Source: Deltaproteobacteria bacterium (GTDB lineage: Bacteria; Lernaellota; Lernaellaia; JACKCT01). From it: a stretch of 64,000 bases of DNA. Under the pieces are notes generated by a model that was not told the DNA's origin, made no database searches, and saw only the letters and a program-made list of their open reading frames with translations. This document shows, one piece after another, positions 1 through 9,875 of this stretch; the stretch's first letter is position 1; each line of letters begins with the position of its first letter. Both the position numbers and the translations under genes were made by a program. The DNA lies in NCBI GenBank assembly GCA_027493875.1, contig JAOSJX010000002.1, positions 1-64,000 of the forward strand, in the 5' to 3' direction.

Positions 1-1177
1 ACGTCGGGCGTCGTGAAACGCCAGGGCGTTGTCGGCAAAAGCGACGCGACCGCCGTCGCCCGGCTTCGCAAGGCGGGCGCCATCCCGATCGGCGTGACCA
101 ACACGCCCGAACTGTGCATGTGGATGGAGACGAGTAACCGCGTCTACGGGCAAACGAATAACCCGTACAACACCGGGCGCATCGTGGGCGGCAGTTCCGG
201 CGGCGAAGGAGCGATTGTCGGGTCCGGCGCCTCGCCCTTCGGACTCGGCTCCGACATCGGCGGCTCCATTCGTATGCCCGCGTTTTTCAACGGCGTCTTC
301 GGCCACAAAGCGACGGGCGGCGTGGTCCCCGGAACCGGCCAGCACCCGATGGCCACCGGCCCGGCCCTTCGCTATTTGACGACCGGTCCGATTGCGCGGC
401 GCGCCGAAGATATCTGGCCGCTGCTCAAAATCGTCGCGGGCCCGGACGGCCTGGACGAAGGCTGCCGCGACGTCGCCCTCGGCGATCCGTCCAAAGTCGA
501 TATGAAAGACCTGCGCGTGTTGGTGGTCGAAAGCGACGGCCGAAACGACGTGCATCGGGATTTGCGCGCGGCGCAGCGCCGCGCCGCCGACGCCCTCGCC
601 GCCAAAGGCGCGGCCGTCGAAACGCGCGAAATTACAAGACTGCGAAACGCATTCTTCATCTGGTCGTCCATGCTCTCCGCGGCCGGCGGCCCGAGCTTTT
701 CCGAAATGCTCGGCGAGGGGAACGCGGATCAAAACCGGACGCGAGTTGGTGAAGTGGATATTCGGCGCGTCGGACCACACGATTCCCGCGTTGATCCTGA
801 CGATTTTAGAACTTTTCCCCGATCTCACGCCGCGGCGCGCCGAACGGTTTGTCGAAGAGGGGCGGCAGCTCAAACAGGATCTTGTCGACGCGATCGGCGA
901 GAACGGCGTCATGCTCTATCCCCCTTACACCGCGCCCGCGCCGCGCCATCATTGGCCGGTGATCGCGCGGACCTTTCACTGGGTCTACACCGCGATCCTC
1001 AATATGATGGAGGTCCCCGCGACGCAGGTTCCTCTCGGCCTCAACGACGAGGGCCTTCCCCTCGGCGTTCAGGTCGTGGCCGCGCACGATAACGATCATT
1101 TGTGCGTCGCGGTGGCGATGGAACTCGAGCGGGCGATGGGCGGCTGGGTGCCGCCGCGCCTGGGCTCGTGGGACTGA
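1..1177 (+). CDS. Amidase-signature family amidase (5' truncated by window edge; frameshift near 720-746)
   Basis: ORFs 13..1092 and 746..1177; motif VGGSSGGEGAIVGSGASPFGLGSDIGGSIRMPAFFNGVFGHKAT; C-terminal LGLNDEGLPLGVQVVAAHDND. Confidence 0.85.
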
Positions 1178-1180
1178 ACG

Positions 1181-2071
1181 ATGAAGCGGACGATACTGGC
1201 TCTTCTCGTGGCGTCGGTGTTCGTATCCTGTGCGGGTTATCAAAAACTGCGCCGGCCGATCGCCACGCCCCTCGACAATTTGCTCGAACTTAACGTGCGG
1301 ATCATGTGGGTCGCCGCGCATCCCGACGACGAAAGCATCGCCGGCCCGATTCTTTCCAAAGCCGCCGCCTACGGCGACCCGATTTACATGCTCGTCCTCA
1401 ACCATGGCGACGGCGGCGAATGCAATCTCCCCGAAGGCTGCCTTCCAACCCTCGCGGACGTTCGCGGCAAGGAGCTTGCGAAGGTCGCCGAACTCTACGG
1501 CGCGACGCTCCAGCACGAGTGGTACTGGAACGCTCCCCTCCCGACCGAGACCTTTCCGAAGCGCCATGAGATCGCCCGGAAGTGGCGGCGCGAGGGAGGC
1601 GATCCCACGGTGGTCGTCGCCAAGGCGATCCGCGATTTCAGACCCGATGTCGTCTTTGCTCTGTCGCCCATTCGCGGCGGCACCGGTCACCCCGAACATC
1701 AACTCGCGGGACGTTTCGCGATGGCCGGGGTCCGTCTCGCGGCAAGCGGTGATGCGGATCTCCCCGGCAAGCCCTACCGCGTTCCTCACTGCTATCATAT
1801 CGTGAACAAGGCGCCGTTGTTCCGATTGTTCGGGCTGGACGATCCCCTGCCCTACACCGAGCGCTTCGACGTTCGCCAGCCGTGCAAAAACGGTATGACC
1901 TGCGCGGAAACGGGCGCTGAAAACACCAAGCCCCACCGCACGCAGATCCGGGACATGGGCGCGATGCGGAAGATTCTCAAACTCCTCGACTATCTCTATC
2001 TCTACCGCATCGATCCGTTCACCGAAGTTCTGGACCCCTACGAACCGGTCGAGGAAGGCGGGATGACCTGA
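1181..2071 (+). CDS. PIG-L/LmbE-family deacetylase, putative lipoprotein
   Basis: MWVAAHPDDESIAG (AHPDDE) motif; lipobox-like VFVSCAGY. Confidence 0.8.
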   Translation: MKRTILALLVASVFVSCAGYQKLRRPIATPLDNLLELNVRIMWVAAHPDDESIAGPILSKAAAYGDPIYMLVLNHGDGGECNLPEGCLPTLADVRGKELAKVAELYGATLQHEWYWNAPLPTETFPKRHEIARKWRREGGDPTVVVAKAIRDFRPDVVFALSPIRGGTGHPEHQLAGRFAMAGVRLAASGDADLPGKPYRVPHCYHIVNKAPLFRLFGLDDPLPYTERFDVRQPCKNGMTCAETGAENTKPHRTQIRDMGAMRKILKLLDYLYLYRIDPFTEVLDPYEPVEEGGMT

Positions 2072-2074
2072 GAT

Positions 2075-4319
2075 CTACCACGTTCGGCCGAACAGGTCGG
2101 CGCCCTTGCGGATGTACAAAGGAATCCGGTCGAGCGGCGCATCGGCCGTGACCGTCGCCGGCCCCGTGATGGTGGTGTCGGGGTCCCAATAGTCGGCGAA
2201 TTGTCCGTCCGGAATATAAACGTCGCGCTCGCGCCGTCCGATCTCCCAGACCGGCGCGACCAGAATATCCGGTCCGAGCATGTACTCGTCCCACATTTCG
2301 CGCACCGCCGGATCGTCCGGATGATCGAACACGAGCGCCCGCGCGATCGCCCGGCCGGATTCGCCCGCGGTCATCGCCAGATCGTAAAGATAGTCGACGA
2401 GCTCGTGATGCAACTCGGTGTACGTTTTGTAGATCTCGATCATCTCGGTGTCGTACGACGGATCGGTCGGCATGTCCCACGGCGCGTGCGCGCCCTGCCC
2501 GCCGATTTCCATGAACGGCGTGAACGCCGAAAATTCGAGCCACCGTGCGAACACCTCGCGGTCGCGGAATTCCTGGTAGCCGCCCGTGTCCGACATCCAG
2601 ATCGGAAAACCCATGAACGCCGCGTTGAGCACCTCGATCATCGCGCTGCGCAAGCCGAGATCCGTCGGCTGCCCGCTGACGTGTCCGCGCGTATCGCCGG
2701 CCCAGACCACACCGTATTGTTGGCTGCCGTTCCATCCTGCGCGAAATTTGTTGACGAAATCGTCGCCCCAAGCCTCTTGCATCGCCTCGAAATAACACCG
2801 CTGATAAAGAAGCGGATAATCGTTGCGGACTTCGGCACCCGTGCGTCCGTCGTGGTAAATGTTCCACCAGAACGACGGCTGCGTCTCGTCGCCGCGGTCG
2901 AGCTTCCAGCCGTGAATGCCGTTTTCCGTCACCCAGTTGTACAATTTGTTTTTCCACCAGTCGTAGGCGTCCGGATTCGTGAAATCTATATGATCGTCGC
3001 TCCCCGGCGCGTGGTAGCCGAACTGATCCGCCTCCCACCCGTTCTGCCCCGGCAGATCGCCGATCGCCCACGGCGCGCCCCATACGATCAAATGGTAACC
3101 GCGCGATACGAGCGAATCGATCATGTCGGACGCATTCGGAAACCGCACCGGGTCCCAGGAGAACTCCGCAAATCCTTGCGCCCCGGGCGTGTACGGGCGG
3201 TCGATCATGTAGTTGCCGATGGGAAACGCCAGGTCTTCGTACATCAACACATCCTCGGCCACTTCGCCGTTGATCGAATGGCCGTCCAGATCGCCGGCCA
3301 CCGGCGCGTGCTCGTCGCGCCACCGCCAATGCTTGAACGCCCATTTCGGCGGAACGTACGGCCGCCCCGTTTGCTCCGTGTACAAATCGAGAATCTCGTC
3401 GTGCGTCGGCCCGTAGGCGATGTAATACGTCAGCGCCGGATCGTAACCGGCCGCCGTGTTGAAAACGAAACGCAACCGATCATTCACCAGCGCGCCGACG
3501 TCGTGCAAGCCATAGAAGGTTGTATCCACCCAAAGTCCGTAACCGCGGCTGGAATGATAAAACGTCGTATACAAGCCGATGGTCCCCTGCACGACGATAT
3601 CGAGGATCTGTCCGCGCCGGTTGATCGAACCGACCTCTTTTGGGTTGGATTCACTCTCGCCCGGCAGACTGTTGATGCGTTCGATCAATCCGTAAATCGC
3701 TTCATCTTCGAAAAGCTGGACGTGCTGCCCCGGCCAGAGAAAACCGCCGGTGTCGTCGAGGGACAAAGCGATGCGCGAGGAGTTTGCCCGAGACGAAACG
3801 GATATTGACCCGCGCGCGCGTCCCCTCCGTCGTCATGTAATAAAACGTGCGGCCGCCCTCGCCGTCTTCCTCGTGCGCGAGAAAATTCGCAAGACGAAAG
3901 AGTTTGCCGTCGCGGTAGTAAAACAGATGGCTTTCTTCGCCATAGCGGTAGCTTTCCGTCACGATGCCTTTGTCCGGCGCGGTCAACCGGTAACCGAAAG
4001 GATTGAAGTGGACGGTCAACGTGAGGTCGCCGCTCTCGATCGTGAATTCTTCGTGCGTTGCCGGGGACTCGGCCGTGTCGTCGTCGGCCGCGCTGTCGTC
4101 GTCGCTGGAGGAATCGTCGTCGAACCCCGAATCGTCATCGGCCGCGGAATCGTCGTCGTCATCGCCGCACGAGCAAGACGCGGAAAACGACAACATCGCC
4201 GCCAGAGCGGCCAGCAACAGGGCACGCAAAATAATCCGCATAACGTCCTCCCGCCGGTGAATCGAGGGCCGCATCTTAAAACGGCTTCTTTCCAAGCGAA
4301 AGCGCGTCTGGATTTTCAA
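2075..4319 (-). CDS. Glycoside hydrolase family 31-like lipoprotein with Asp-rich linker (frameshift near 3750)
   Basis: ORFs 3702..4319 and 2075..3766; GWKLDRGDETQPSFWWNIYHDGRTGAEVRNDYPLLY; lipobox SASCSCGDDDDDSAADDD. Confidence 0.8.
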
Positions 4320-4351
4320 AGCCCCCGATTTAGCCGAAGATACGGTCTCTC

Positions 4352-6136
4352 ATGATCGTCTTCAAAAATATCCGCGTCCGCCCCGAGAAAGCGACGAACG
4401 ATCGCCCCCACGACGCCGAAGTCCGCTGCACAGTATTGACCACGACGGACGGCGCCAAACTGCGGTCCGTGCGCGCGGACCTAAGCGAGTTCGGTGGGCC
4501 CATCGAACAGGCGATGACGCTCGACGGCCGCGAGCGGCTTTCCTCGACGATGGAAGGGGAATATTCCGCCAAATTCCGGATTAACGAACTGGCCGACACC
4601 GGCACGTACGAGATTCCGCTATTCGCCCTCGACACCGAGGGGACAAGCGGCCGACGCACGGCCCGTCTCCCCGTGGAGTACCGACGCCCGAGCGGCCTCC
4701 CCCGCTTTACCGACGACAACGGTTTTTCCGCGTTGGCGAGGGCCGCCGGCGCGCGCGTCAGCGCCGTTTCGCGCGTTGAAATTCTCTGGGACGGAGACGC
4801 CGCGTTCAAACGCCGCCTGCTATTGATCGAAAACGCGAAGAGACAAATCAATATCCAAGTTTATCTGCTCGTCCCCAACGGACGAATTCGCGAGATCACC
4901 AACGCGCTGATGAAAAAAGCCGAGGAAGGCGTCGAGGTGAATCTTCTCGTCAACACCGACACGCAGCTTCCCAGCTCGCCCTTCGCCGGATTGCGTTTCA
5001 AGGTTCACCGCGTTCTCCTCGATCTCGAAAGTCTGTCGAAGACGCTCGAAAGTAAAATTGCCGCCAAAGAGGACGTGAGCGGCGAGGAGCTGCTCGATCT
5101 CGTCAAGAAACTCGGCACCGGTAAGCGCGGCGTCAATCTGGTGATGTTTTCACGCCAGTCGCTGCAGAGCTTGGGCGATCGCCGGCCATCGGAAAACGAG
5201 CATGCCGTTTGGGTCCGCAATCTCGTCGGCACCGGCGAGGTGGAAAAGGCGGTCGTCTCGACGCTCTCCGAATGGGCGTCGCCGTTTCGCGGCGCCGGCG
5301 GATTGCCGTCGCTTCCGCTCCTCGACTACGCGATTCACGACAAACTCATGGTGGTGGACGGCGAGCGCGCCATTATCGGTGGACGGAATCTCGACGAGCG
5401 ATATTTCTCCCCGTGGGTCGATCTCGATCTTTATCTCGAAGGTCCCGTTGTTCACGATATCCAAGCGGGGATCGTGCGTTCTTTGAAAGAGTTTTCGCGA
5501 TCCGGCACCACGACCCTCCCGACGCGCCTCCCGAGACCGGCGGTCTCCCCGCCGTTTTTCTGTCAGTCGCGGCCGTGGGACCGCGAGAACGCGCCGCTTC
5601 ACCTCCTCGTCCGCGCGATGCAAATGGCGCGCGAACGGCTCTTCATCAGTTCCCAGTATGTCGTCCTGCCGCCGGGGTTGCTACGCGACGCGCTGCTCGA
5701 CGCCGCGGAGCGCGGGGTGGACGTACGCCTTCTGACCAATTCCCACCGTACCGGTTCCGAAATCGGGCTCGCCACGGGTTTCCTCATTTCGCTGAATTAT
5801 TTTTCCGATCTGCTCACCGCGGGCGCGCGGATCTTTGAATTTCGCGGCACCGACAATCCGGAAGAGGAGCAACCCTACTACCACGCGAAGGAATTTCTCG
5901 TGGACGGGCGCGTCGCGATCGTCGGATCGTTCAACTTATCGGCGCGCAGTTGTTACGTGGAATCGGAGAGTCTTATCGCCATCGACGACGCGGCCTTGAC
6001 GGGGGATCTGGAACGGGCTTTTCTCTCGCGGCTCGACGCGCGCGCCGATGAAATCACGCGCGCGAAATTCACGGCGTATTGGGACGAACACCGGACGGCC
6101 GCGCAGCTCGCCAAACGCGCGGAGATTCTTTACTGA
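4352..6136 (+). CDS. Phospholipase D-family protein (cardiolipin synthase-like)
   Basis: Two HKD motifs: HDKLMVVDGERAIIGGRNLDERY and HAKEFLVDGRVAIVGSFNLSARS. Confidence 0.85.
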   Translation: MIVFKNIRVRPEKATNDRPHDAEVRCTVLTTTDGAKLRSVRADLSEFGGPIEQAMTLDGRERLSSTMEGEYSAKFRINELADTGTYEIPLFALDTEGTSGRRTARLPVEYRRPSGLPRFTDDNGFSALARAAGARVSAVSRVEILWDGDAAFKRRLLLIENAKRQINIQVYLLVPNGRIREITNALMKKAEEGVEVNLLVNTDTQLPSSPFAGLRFKVHRVLLDLESLSKTLESKIAAKEDVSGEELLDLVKKLGTGKRGVNLVMFSRQSLQSLGDRRPSENEHAVWVRNLVGTGEVEKAVVSTLSEWASPFRGAGGLPSLPLLDYAIHDKLMVVDGERAIIGGRNLDERYFSPWVDLDLYLEGPVVHDIQAGIVRSLKEFSRSGTTTLPTRLPRPAVSPPFFCQSRPWDRENAPLHLLVRAMQMARERLFISSQYVVLPPGLLRDALLDAAERGVDVRLLTNSHRTGSEIGLATGFLISLNYFSDLLTAGARIFEFRGTDNPEEEQPYYHAKEFLVDGRVAIVGSFNLSARSCYVESESLIAIDDAALTGDLERAFLSRLDARADEITRAKFTAYWDEHRTAAQLAKRAEILY

Positions 6137-7202
6137 CGTCCCGATCGTCCCCATCGAAACCGAACAACGAGAGTTCGGCCGGCGCCCGGCGTCCCTCCCT
6201 CACCGTCACGCCGCCGAGCGCGCGGAACATCACCTCGGCGTAAACCTGACTGCCCAGGTCGCTCGGGTGCACCTCGTCGATCAGGTAGTCGTCGAGCCAC
6301 TCTCCGTCGTGCGCGGCGAGCATGTCGGCGAGGAGGACGCCGTCCGTCGCGCCGACAATGCCGCGCACGAGGCGGAGCGCGAGATCGAGAACCCACGAGG
6401 CGAAATCGGCCAGATCGCCGACGTACGGCGCGATGTAGCTGCTGTTGGCGAAATTCGGGTACACCGCGTAGAGCACGTCGCAATCGGGATTCGCCGACTG
6501 AATCGCTTCCACCAGATCGACGACGCGCGGGATCACTTCGACGACGTACTGCGGGTTATCGAGAAAATTCATGAATATTTCGAGCGGATCGTACGGCGGA
6601 CCGCCGGGCGGCAGATAGATGTCCAGATCGTTCCCCCCGACGGTGATCGTCACCAGATCCGCGTCGGCCAACTCGGGAAGCAATCGATTCTCGAAGTAAC
6701 CGCGCGACGATCCCGGCAGCCAGTCCCAACTCGCGCTGCCGCCGACGTGCAGGTTGACGACCTCGGTCTCCACGATCGTGTCGAGGATCGCGCCGAGCCG
6801 CTCCGGATAGGGATCGCTTCCCGTCGCGCCGATGCTGTCGCCGACGGCGACGATCTTCACATGCCCGGAACGCACCGCGTCCATCATGCGTCGAGGATGG
6901 TTGGTCGATGTCGCTCGATAGGTGTCCGGGACATCGACGTCAAGCAGATAGCGCCCGTCGCCTACATCGGCAAACGCGAAACGACCGGAAGCGCTCGTCA
7001 CGGTCGTTCGCTCGCTTTCGAATCCGAGCAGCGCCACGTCCACGCCCGGCATCGCCGCGTCCTCGGACCCGAATTCCTGGACATACGCCGAGCGCGAACT
7101 CCCGTCCACGTCGCGGTACACGTAGCCGCCGACCGTATCGGCGAGCGTCGGAACGGCCACCACGAGCGAAACGGTAACAGCGAAGAATTTCAGATCGCGC
7201 AT
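6069..7202 (-). CDS. Secreted SGNH/GDSL hydrolase with N-terminal SdrD/Cna-B-like domain (3' end overlaps the convergent PLD gene)
   Basis: VAVGDSIGATGSDPYPERL, TITVGGNDLDIY, DEVHPSDLGSQVYAEVMF. Confidence 0.75.
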   Translation of the reverse strand: MRDLKFFAVTVSLVVAVPTLADTVGGYVYRDVDGSSRSAYVQEFGSEDAAMPGVDVALLGFESERTTVTSASGRFAFADVGDGRYLLDVDVPDTYRATSTNHPRRMMDAVRSGHVKIVAVGDSIGATGSDPYPERLGAILDTIVETEVVNLHVGGSASWDWLPGSSRGYFENRLLPELADADLVTITVGGNDLDIYLPPGGPPYDPLEIFMNFLDNPQYVVEVIPRVVDLVEAIQSANPDCDVLYAVYPNFANSSYIAPYVGDLADFASWVLDLALRLVRGIVGATDGVLLADMLAAHDGEWLDDYLIDEVHPSDLGSQVYAEVMFRALGGVTVREGRRAPAELSLFGFDGDDRDVSKESPRVWRAARPSGVRPNTP

Positions 7203-7260
7203 GGCGTGCTCTTACGCGGGATCGTATTCCAGAATTCGCGCAGCGTAAATCAGGACGCGA

Positions 7261-7475
7261 TCGGTTATTCGGCTAGCCACGCCGAAGGCGTGGTTATCCG
7301 GTTTTCCGGTTATCCAGTTATTCGGTTTTTAGGTTATTCGGTTATCCGGTTTTCCGGTTATCCAGTTATTCGGTTTTCCGGTTATTCGGTTGTTCGGTTG
7401 GATAGTTTTTCGGCTGGCCACGCCGAGTCGTGGTTGTTCGGTTATCCGTTTTTCGGTTTTTTTGCTAATTCGGTT
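7261..7475. repeat. Degenerate tandem array, ~8-nt period (GTTATTCG/GTTATCCG/GTTTTCCG), with internal 48-nt duplication
   Basis: Identical 38-nt stretch GGTTATCCGGTTTTCCGGTTATCCAGTTATTCGGTTTT at 7292 and 7340 (48 nt = 6 x 8 apart); hairpin CCACGCC-GAA-GGCGTGG at 7277-7293 and degenerate CCACGCCGAGTCGTGG at 7418-7433. Confidence 0.9.
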
Positions 7476-7684
7476 TTACCGCGGGGCGGCGAAATCCCGA
7501 TTCACGACGGAAGGACTTTTTGGCCCCGGGGCGAGTAAACCAACGCGCAAATGTGGGCGGCCGAGAGAGAAACGTCTTAAATGACAGAAAGCGCAGATTT
7601 AATGGGTGACTGTCCCCTGTTTCCTTACGGCCGCGAGCCGAGCGGCCTGTCCTTGGCGCGCCTGAACAAGGCGTTCCCGCTGGA

Positions 7685-9029
7685 GTGGGAAGAACAACGT
7701 CGGGATCTCGGTTTTTCGGAATCACCGACTCGTCCCTGAACATCCGCCGCAAGAAGTCCTTGCCCAAGCGATTTGTCTGTTGGACAATGTCGTCGAAAGA
7801 AATCTGGAGATTCTTCTTGCGCTTACGCCTCCAGTTGATTGCAGACGAATTCGCCGAAACGCTTTCAGACGAAATCCTCGCTGGTGGTCTATCTTTGGTC
7901 GATGCCATTGAACGAATTCTAGGTGACCATCTAGAAACGTCCGTATTGAACCTCTTCGGAAATCGGCTCATCAAGGCACCTAGAGCTATCGTTCACCCTT
8001 TTTATTATAAAAATCAGTTCGAAAAATATGTCCGGGCTTCGCGAGCACGGGTATCAGACGTGGTACCCAGAGGTGCATTTTTCGACTCGGAAGGGGGACG
8101 ATCTTGCCATTGAGGAAGTCGAAACAGTCGGGTTCGATCTAGGGGCGATTCAATACGGACATGGGATTGAATTGGCCCACCAATACGCTCGAAAAGAACT
8201 CAAGACACAAATAAACCATCGCGTCCGGCTGAACGAGGTCAAGCTTCCATCGGAAATATTTACTGAGACGACCAAGAAAATCGAAACAAAAGGCCTACTG
8301 AAACAGCCTTTCATCGCAAATCTCTGCGTCGGTCCACAACTCAACGGATTCCGAGTAGTTTCCTTTGACCACGTGCTGACCGGAGAGAGGCGATTTTGTA
8401 GCTGTCATATCGGTGCGCATCAAGAAATGTTAAACGATGCGCGTAAGCACCTGTCGTCCTACGCTCCAGGCTCATGGCCGCACGGGGTCATTGAACTGCT
8501 CGAAGGTGCTGTCTACGAAGATTCCATTTGCCACTTTTGCGTGGCGAGCATTCACGGTGAAGAAAGGCTTGTCGACTGGTACGGAGATCAAATCCAGACA
8601 TATTTTGATCCATACGTAGACCTGCTGATTCGAGGAGAAAAAATGGACCCTCGGACAGCTGACGCCGAGGCGAAACGTCGACTGGCGCTAAACCGGTGGG
8701 TGCGTGAAGCTGAACTGTATCGTTTAGTATCAAAATTATTTCAGTCGCAGAAAATTATGCGAGAGGCATCCCCAACATGGCTCGGTCGGCAGCGGTTGGA
8801 CATCTATTTACCAGAACTTTCGCTTGCCCTTGAGTATCAGGGAGAGCAGCACTTCCGGCCGATCGAGGCATTTGGAGGTGACGAGGCGTTCGCCAAGAAT
8901 CGAGAGCGAGACGAGCGGAAGCGAGTGCTGTGCAAGGAAAACGGTGTGACCATCGTTGACATCAGGTTCGACGAGAATTTTACGCTGGGGAGTCTACGGT
9001 CGAGATTGCGGCGATGGCTCACTGACTGA
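7685..9029 (+). CDS. Putative nuclease with C-terminal PD-(D/E)XK-like domain (frameshift near 8030)
   Basis: ORFs 7685..8113 and 8028..9029; QRLDIYLPELSLALEYQGEQHF...RDERKRVLCKENGVTIVDIRFDE; Cys pairs CSCH and CHFC; visibly lower GC than surroundings. Confidence 0.6.
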
Positions 9030-9074
9030 TGGCTGTAGGCCTTCATATTACTCTGCTTTGTGACGAGCGTTCGT

Positions 9075-9113
9075 TTTGCCACTCCGCGCGGGAGTCGAAC
9101 CGCGCCTTGGCAC
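9075..9113 (-). other. tRNA-like T-arm fragment downstream of the GIY-YIG gene
   Basis: Minus strand GGGGGTGCCAAGGCGCGGTTCGACTCCCGCGCGGAGTGGCA; TTCGACT loop with GC-rich flanks; no full cloverleaf seen. Confidence 0.4.
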
Positions 9114-9262
9114 CCCCTTTCGTAAGTGCTTGAAAAATAAGCACTCCCGTCTTGTTGACGAGTTGGCCGAAGTCACGAAGATTCAGAGAGGAGAGAGAAA
9201 AAGGGCGTTTTCGGGGGCAAATGTGGGCTTTTCGGGGGTAGACTCGTCACGCTGCGCGGTTG

Positions 9263-9550
9263 TCATTGTTTATACCTCCGACTCAACCCGTGAAGCGCGG
9301 CCACATTCCCGCTTATTAATGCTTCCTTCTTCGCTCTGGACCATCGTTTGATCTGTCGTTCGCGTCGAACTGCTGCTGTCTCACTCTCGCAAACTTCGGT
9401 ATAGGCCAATACAACCGGTCGGCGTAACCTGGTGAAATTAGCCGCTTTTCCGTCGTTGTGCGCCTGTACGCGCTGCTCGACGTCCGATGTTGAGCCGACG
9501 TAGTAGCTGCCGTCGGAGCAACGGAGAATGTAAACGTAAAAATCATTCAT
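9263..9550 (-). CDS. GIY-YIG nuclease superfamily protein (UPF0213/YhbQ-like size)
   Basis: MNDFYVYILRCSDGSYYVGSTSDVEQRVQAHNDGKAA; GIY-YIG core as VYIL...YYVGST. Confidence 0.85.
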   Translation of the reverse strand: MNDFYVYILRCSDGSYYVGSTSDVEQRVQAHNDGKAANFTRLRRPVVLAYTEVCESETAAVRRERQIKRWSRAKKEALISGNVAALHGLSRRYKQ

Positions 9551-9587
9551 GCCCTTCGATGCGCTCCCTTTGGTCGCTTACTCAGGA

Positions 9588-9659
9588 CACCATTCGACTC
9601 GCTCGAAAAGTTGGCCTGCCATGAGCGAGCGAGAACCGTTTCGAGCGAGTCGAATGGTG
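9588..9659. repeat. Perfect 21-bp inverted repeat
   Basis: CACCATTCGACTCGCTCGAAA (9588-9608) and TTTCGAGCGAGTCGAATGGTG (9639-9659), 30-nt spacer; right arm contains the CCA end of the adjacent tRNA-like sequence. Confidence 0.9.
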
Positions 9660-9740
9660 GAGGTGGCGAGAGTCGAACCATCGTCCTGTGGTCGGAGTCC
9701 AATCCGTTGGAATCGGCGTCATCGTAGGGTTCCGTGTTCA
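9655..9740 (-). ncRNA. tRNA/tmRNA 3'-domain-like sequence ending in CCA
   Basis: Minus strand ...CCAACGGATTGGACTCCGACCACAGGACGATGGTTCGACTCTCGCCACCTCCACCA; T-loop TTCGACT, GCCACCTCCACCA end; T-stem pairing is poor and no complete cloverleaf was recognised. Confidence 0.4.
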
Positions 9741-9807
9741 AGCATGAGCATTATCGTACGGCCAGTAAACTCTACGGGAACTTTTCTCGGCATTTGCTCG
9801 TGCGGGT

Positions 9808-9813
9808 ATTATA
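9808..9813 (-). promoter_or_regulatory. Candidate -10 box (TATAAT) upstream of the tRNA-like/GIY-YIG unit
   Basis: Minus strand GGTGTATAATACCCGC; no convincing -35. Confidence 0.35.
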
Positions 9814-9875
9814 CACCAAATCTCCTGAGCGAGTCGCCTGGAGCGGTTCGCGAATGCACGTATTTCCTCCACAAA

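Noticed and set aside
2201-3808. Long plus-strand ORF (535 aa) antisense to the GH31 gene
   Set aside because: Shadow ORF of high-GC coding DNA; no recognisable motifs, while the opposite strand has clear GH31 motifs.
9655-9740. Annotating a functional tRNA-Gln
   Set aside because: An anticodon-like CGGATTGGACTCCG is present but the loop is short, the T-stem is poorly paired and no matching 5' acceptor/D-arm is adjacent; kept only as tRNA/tmRNA-like.
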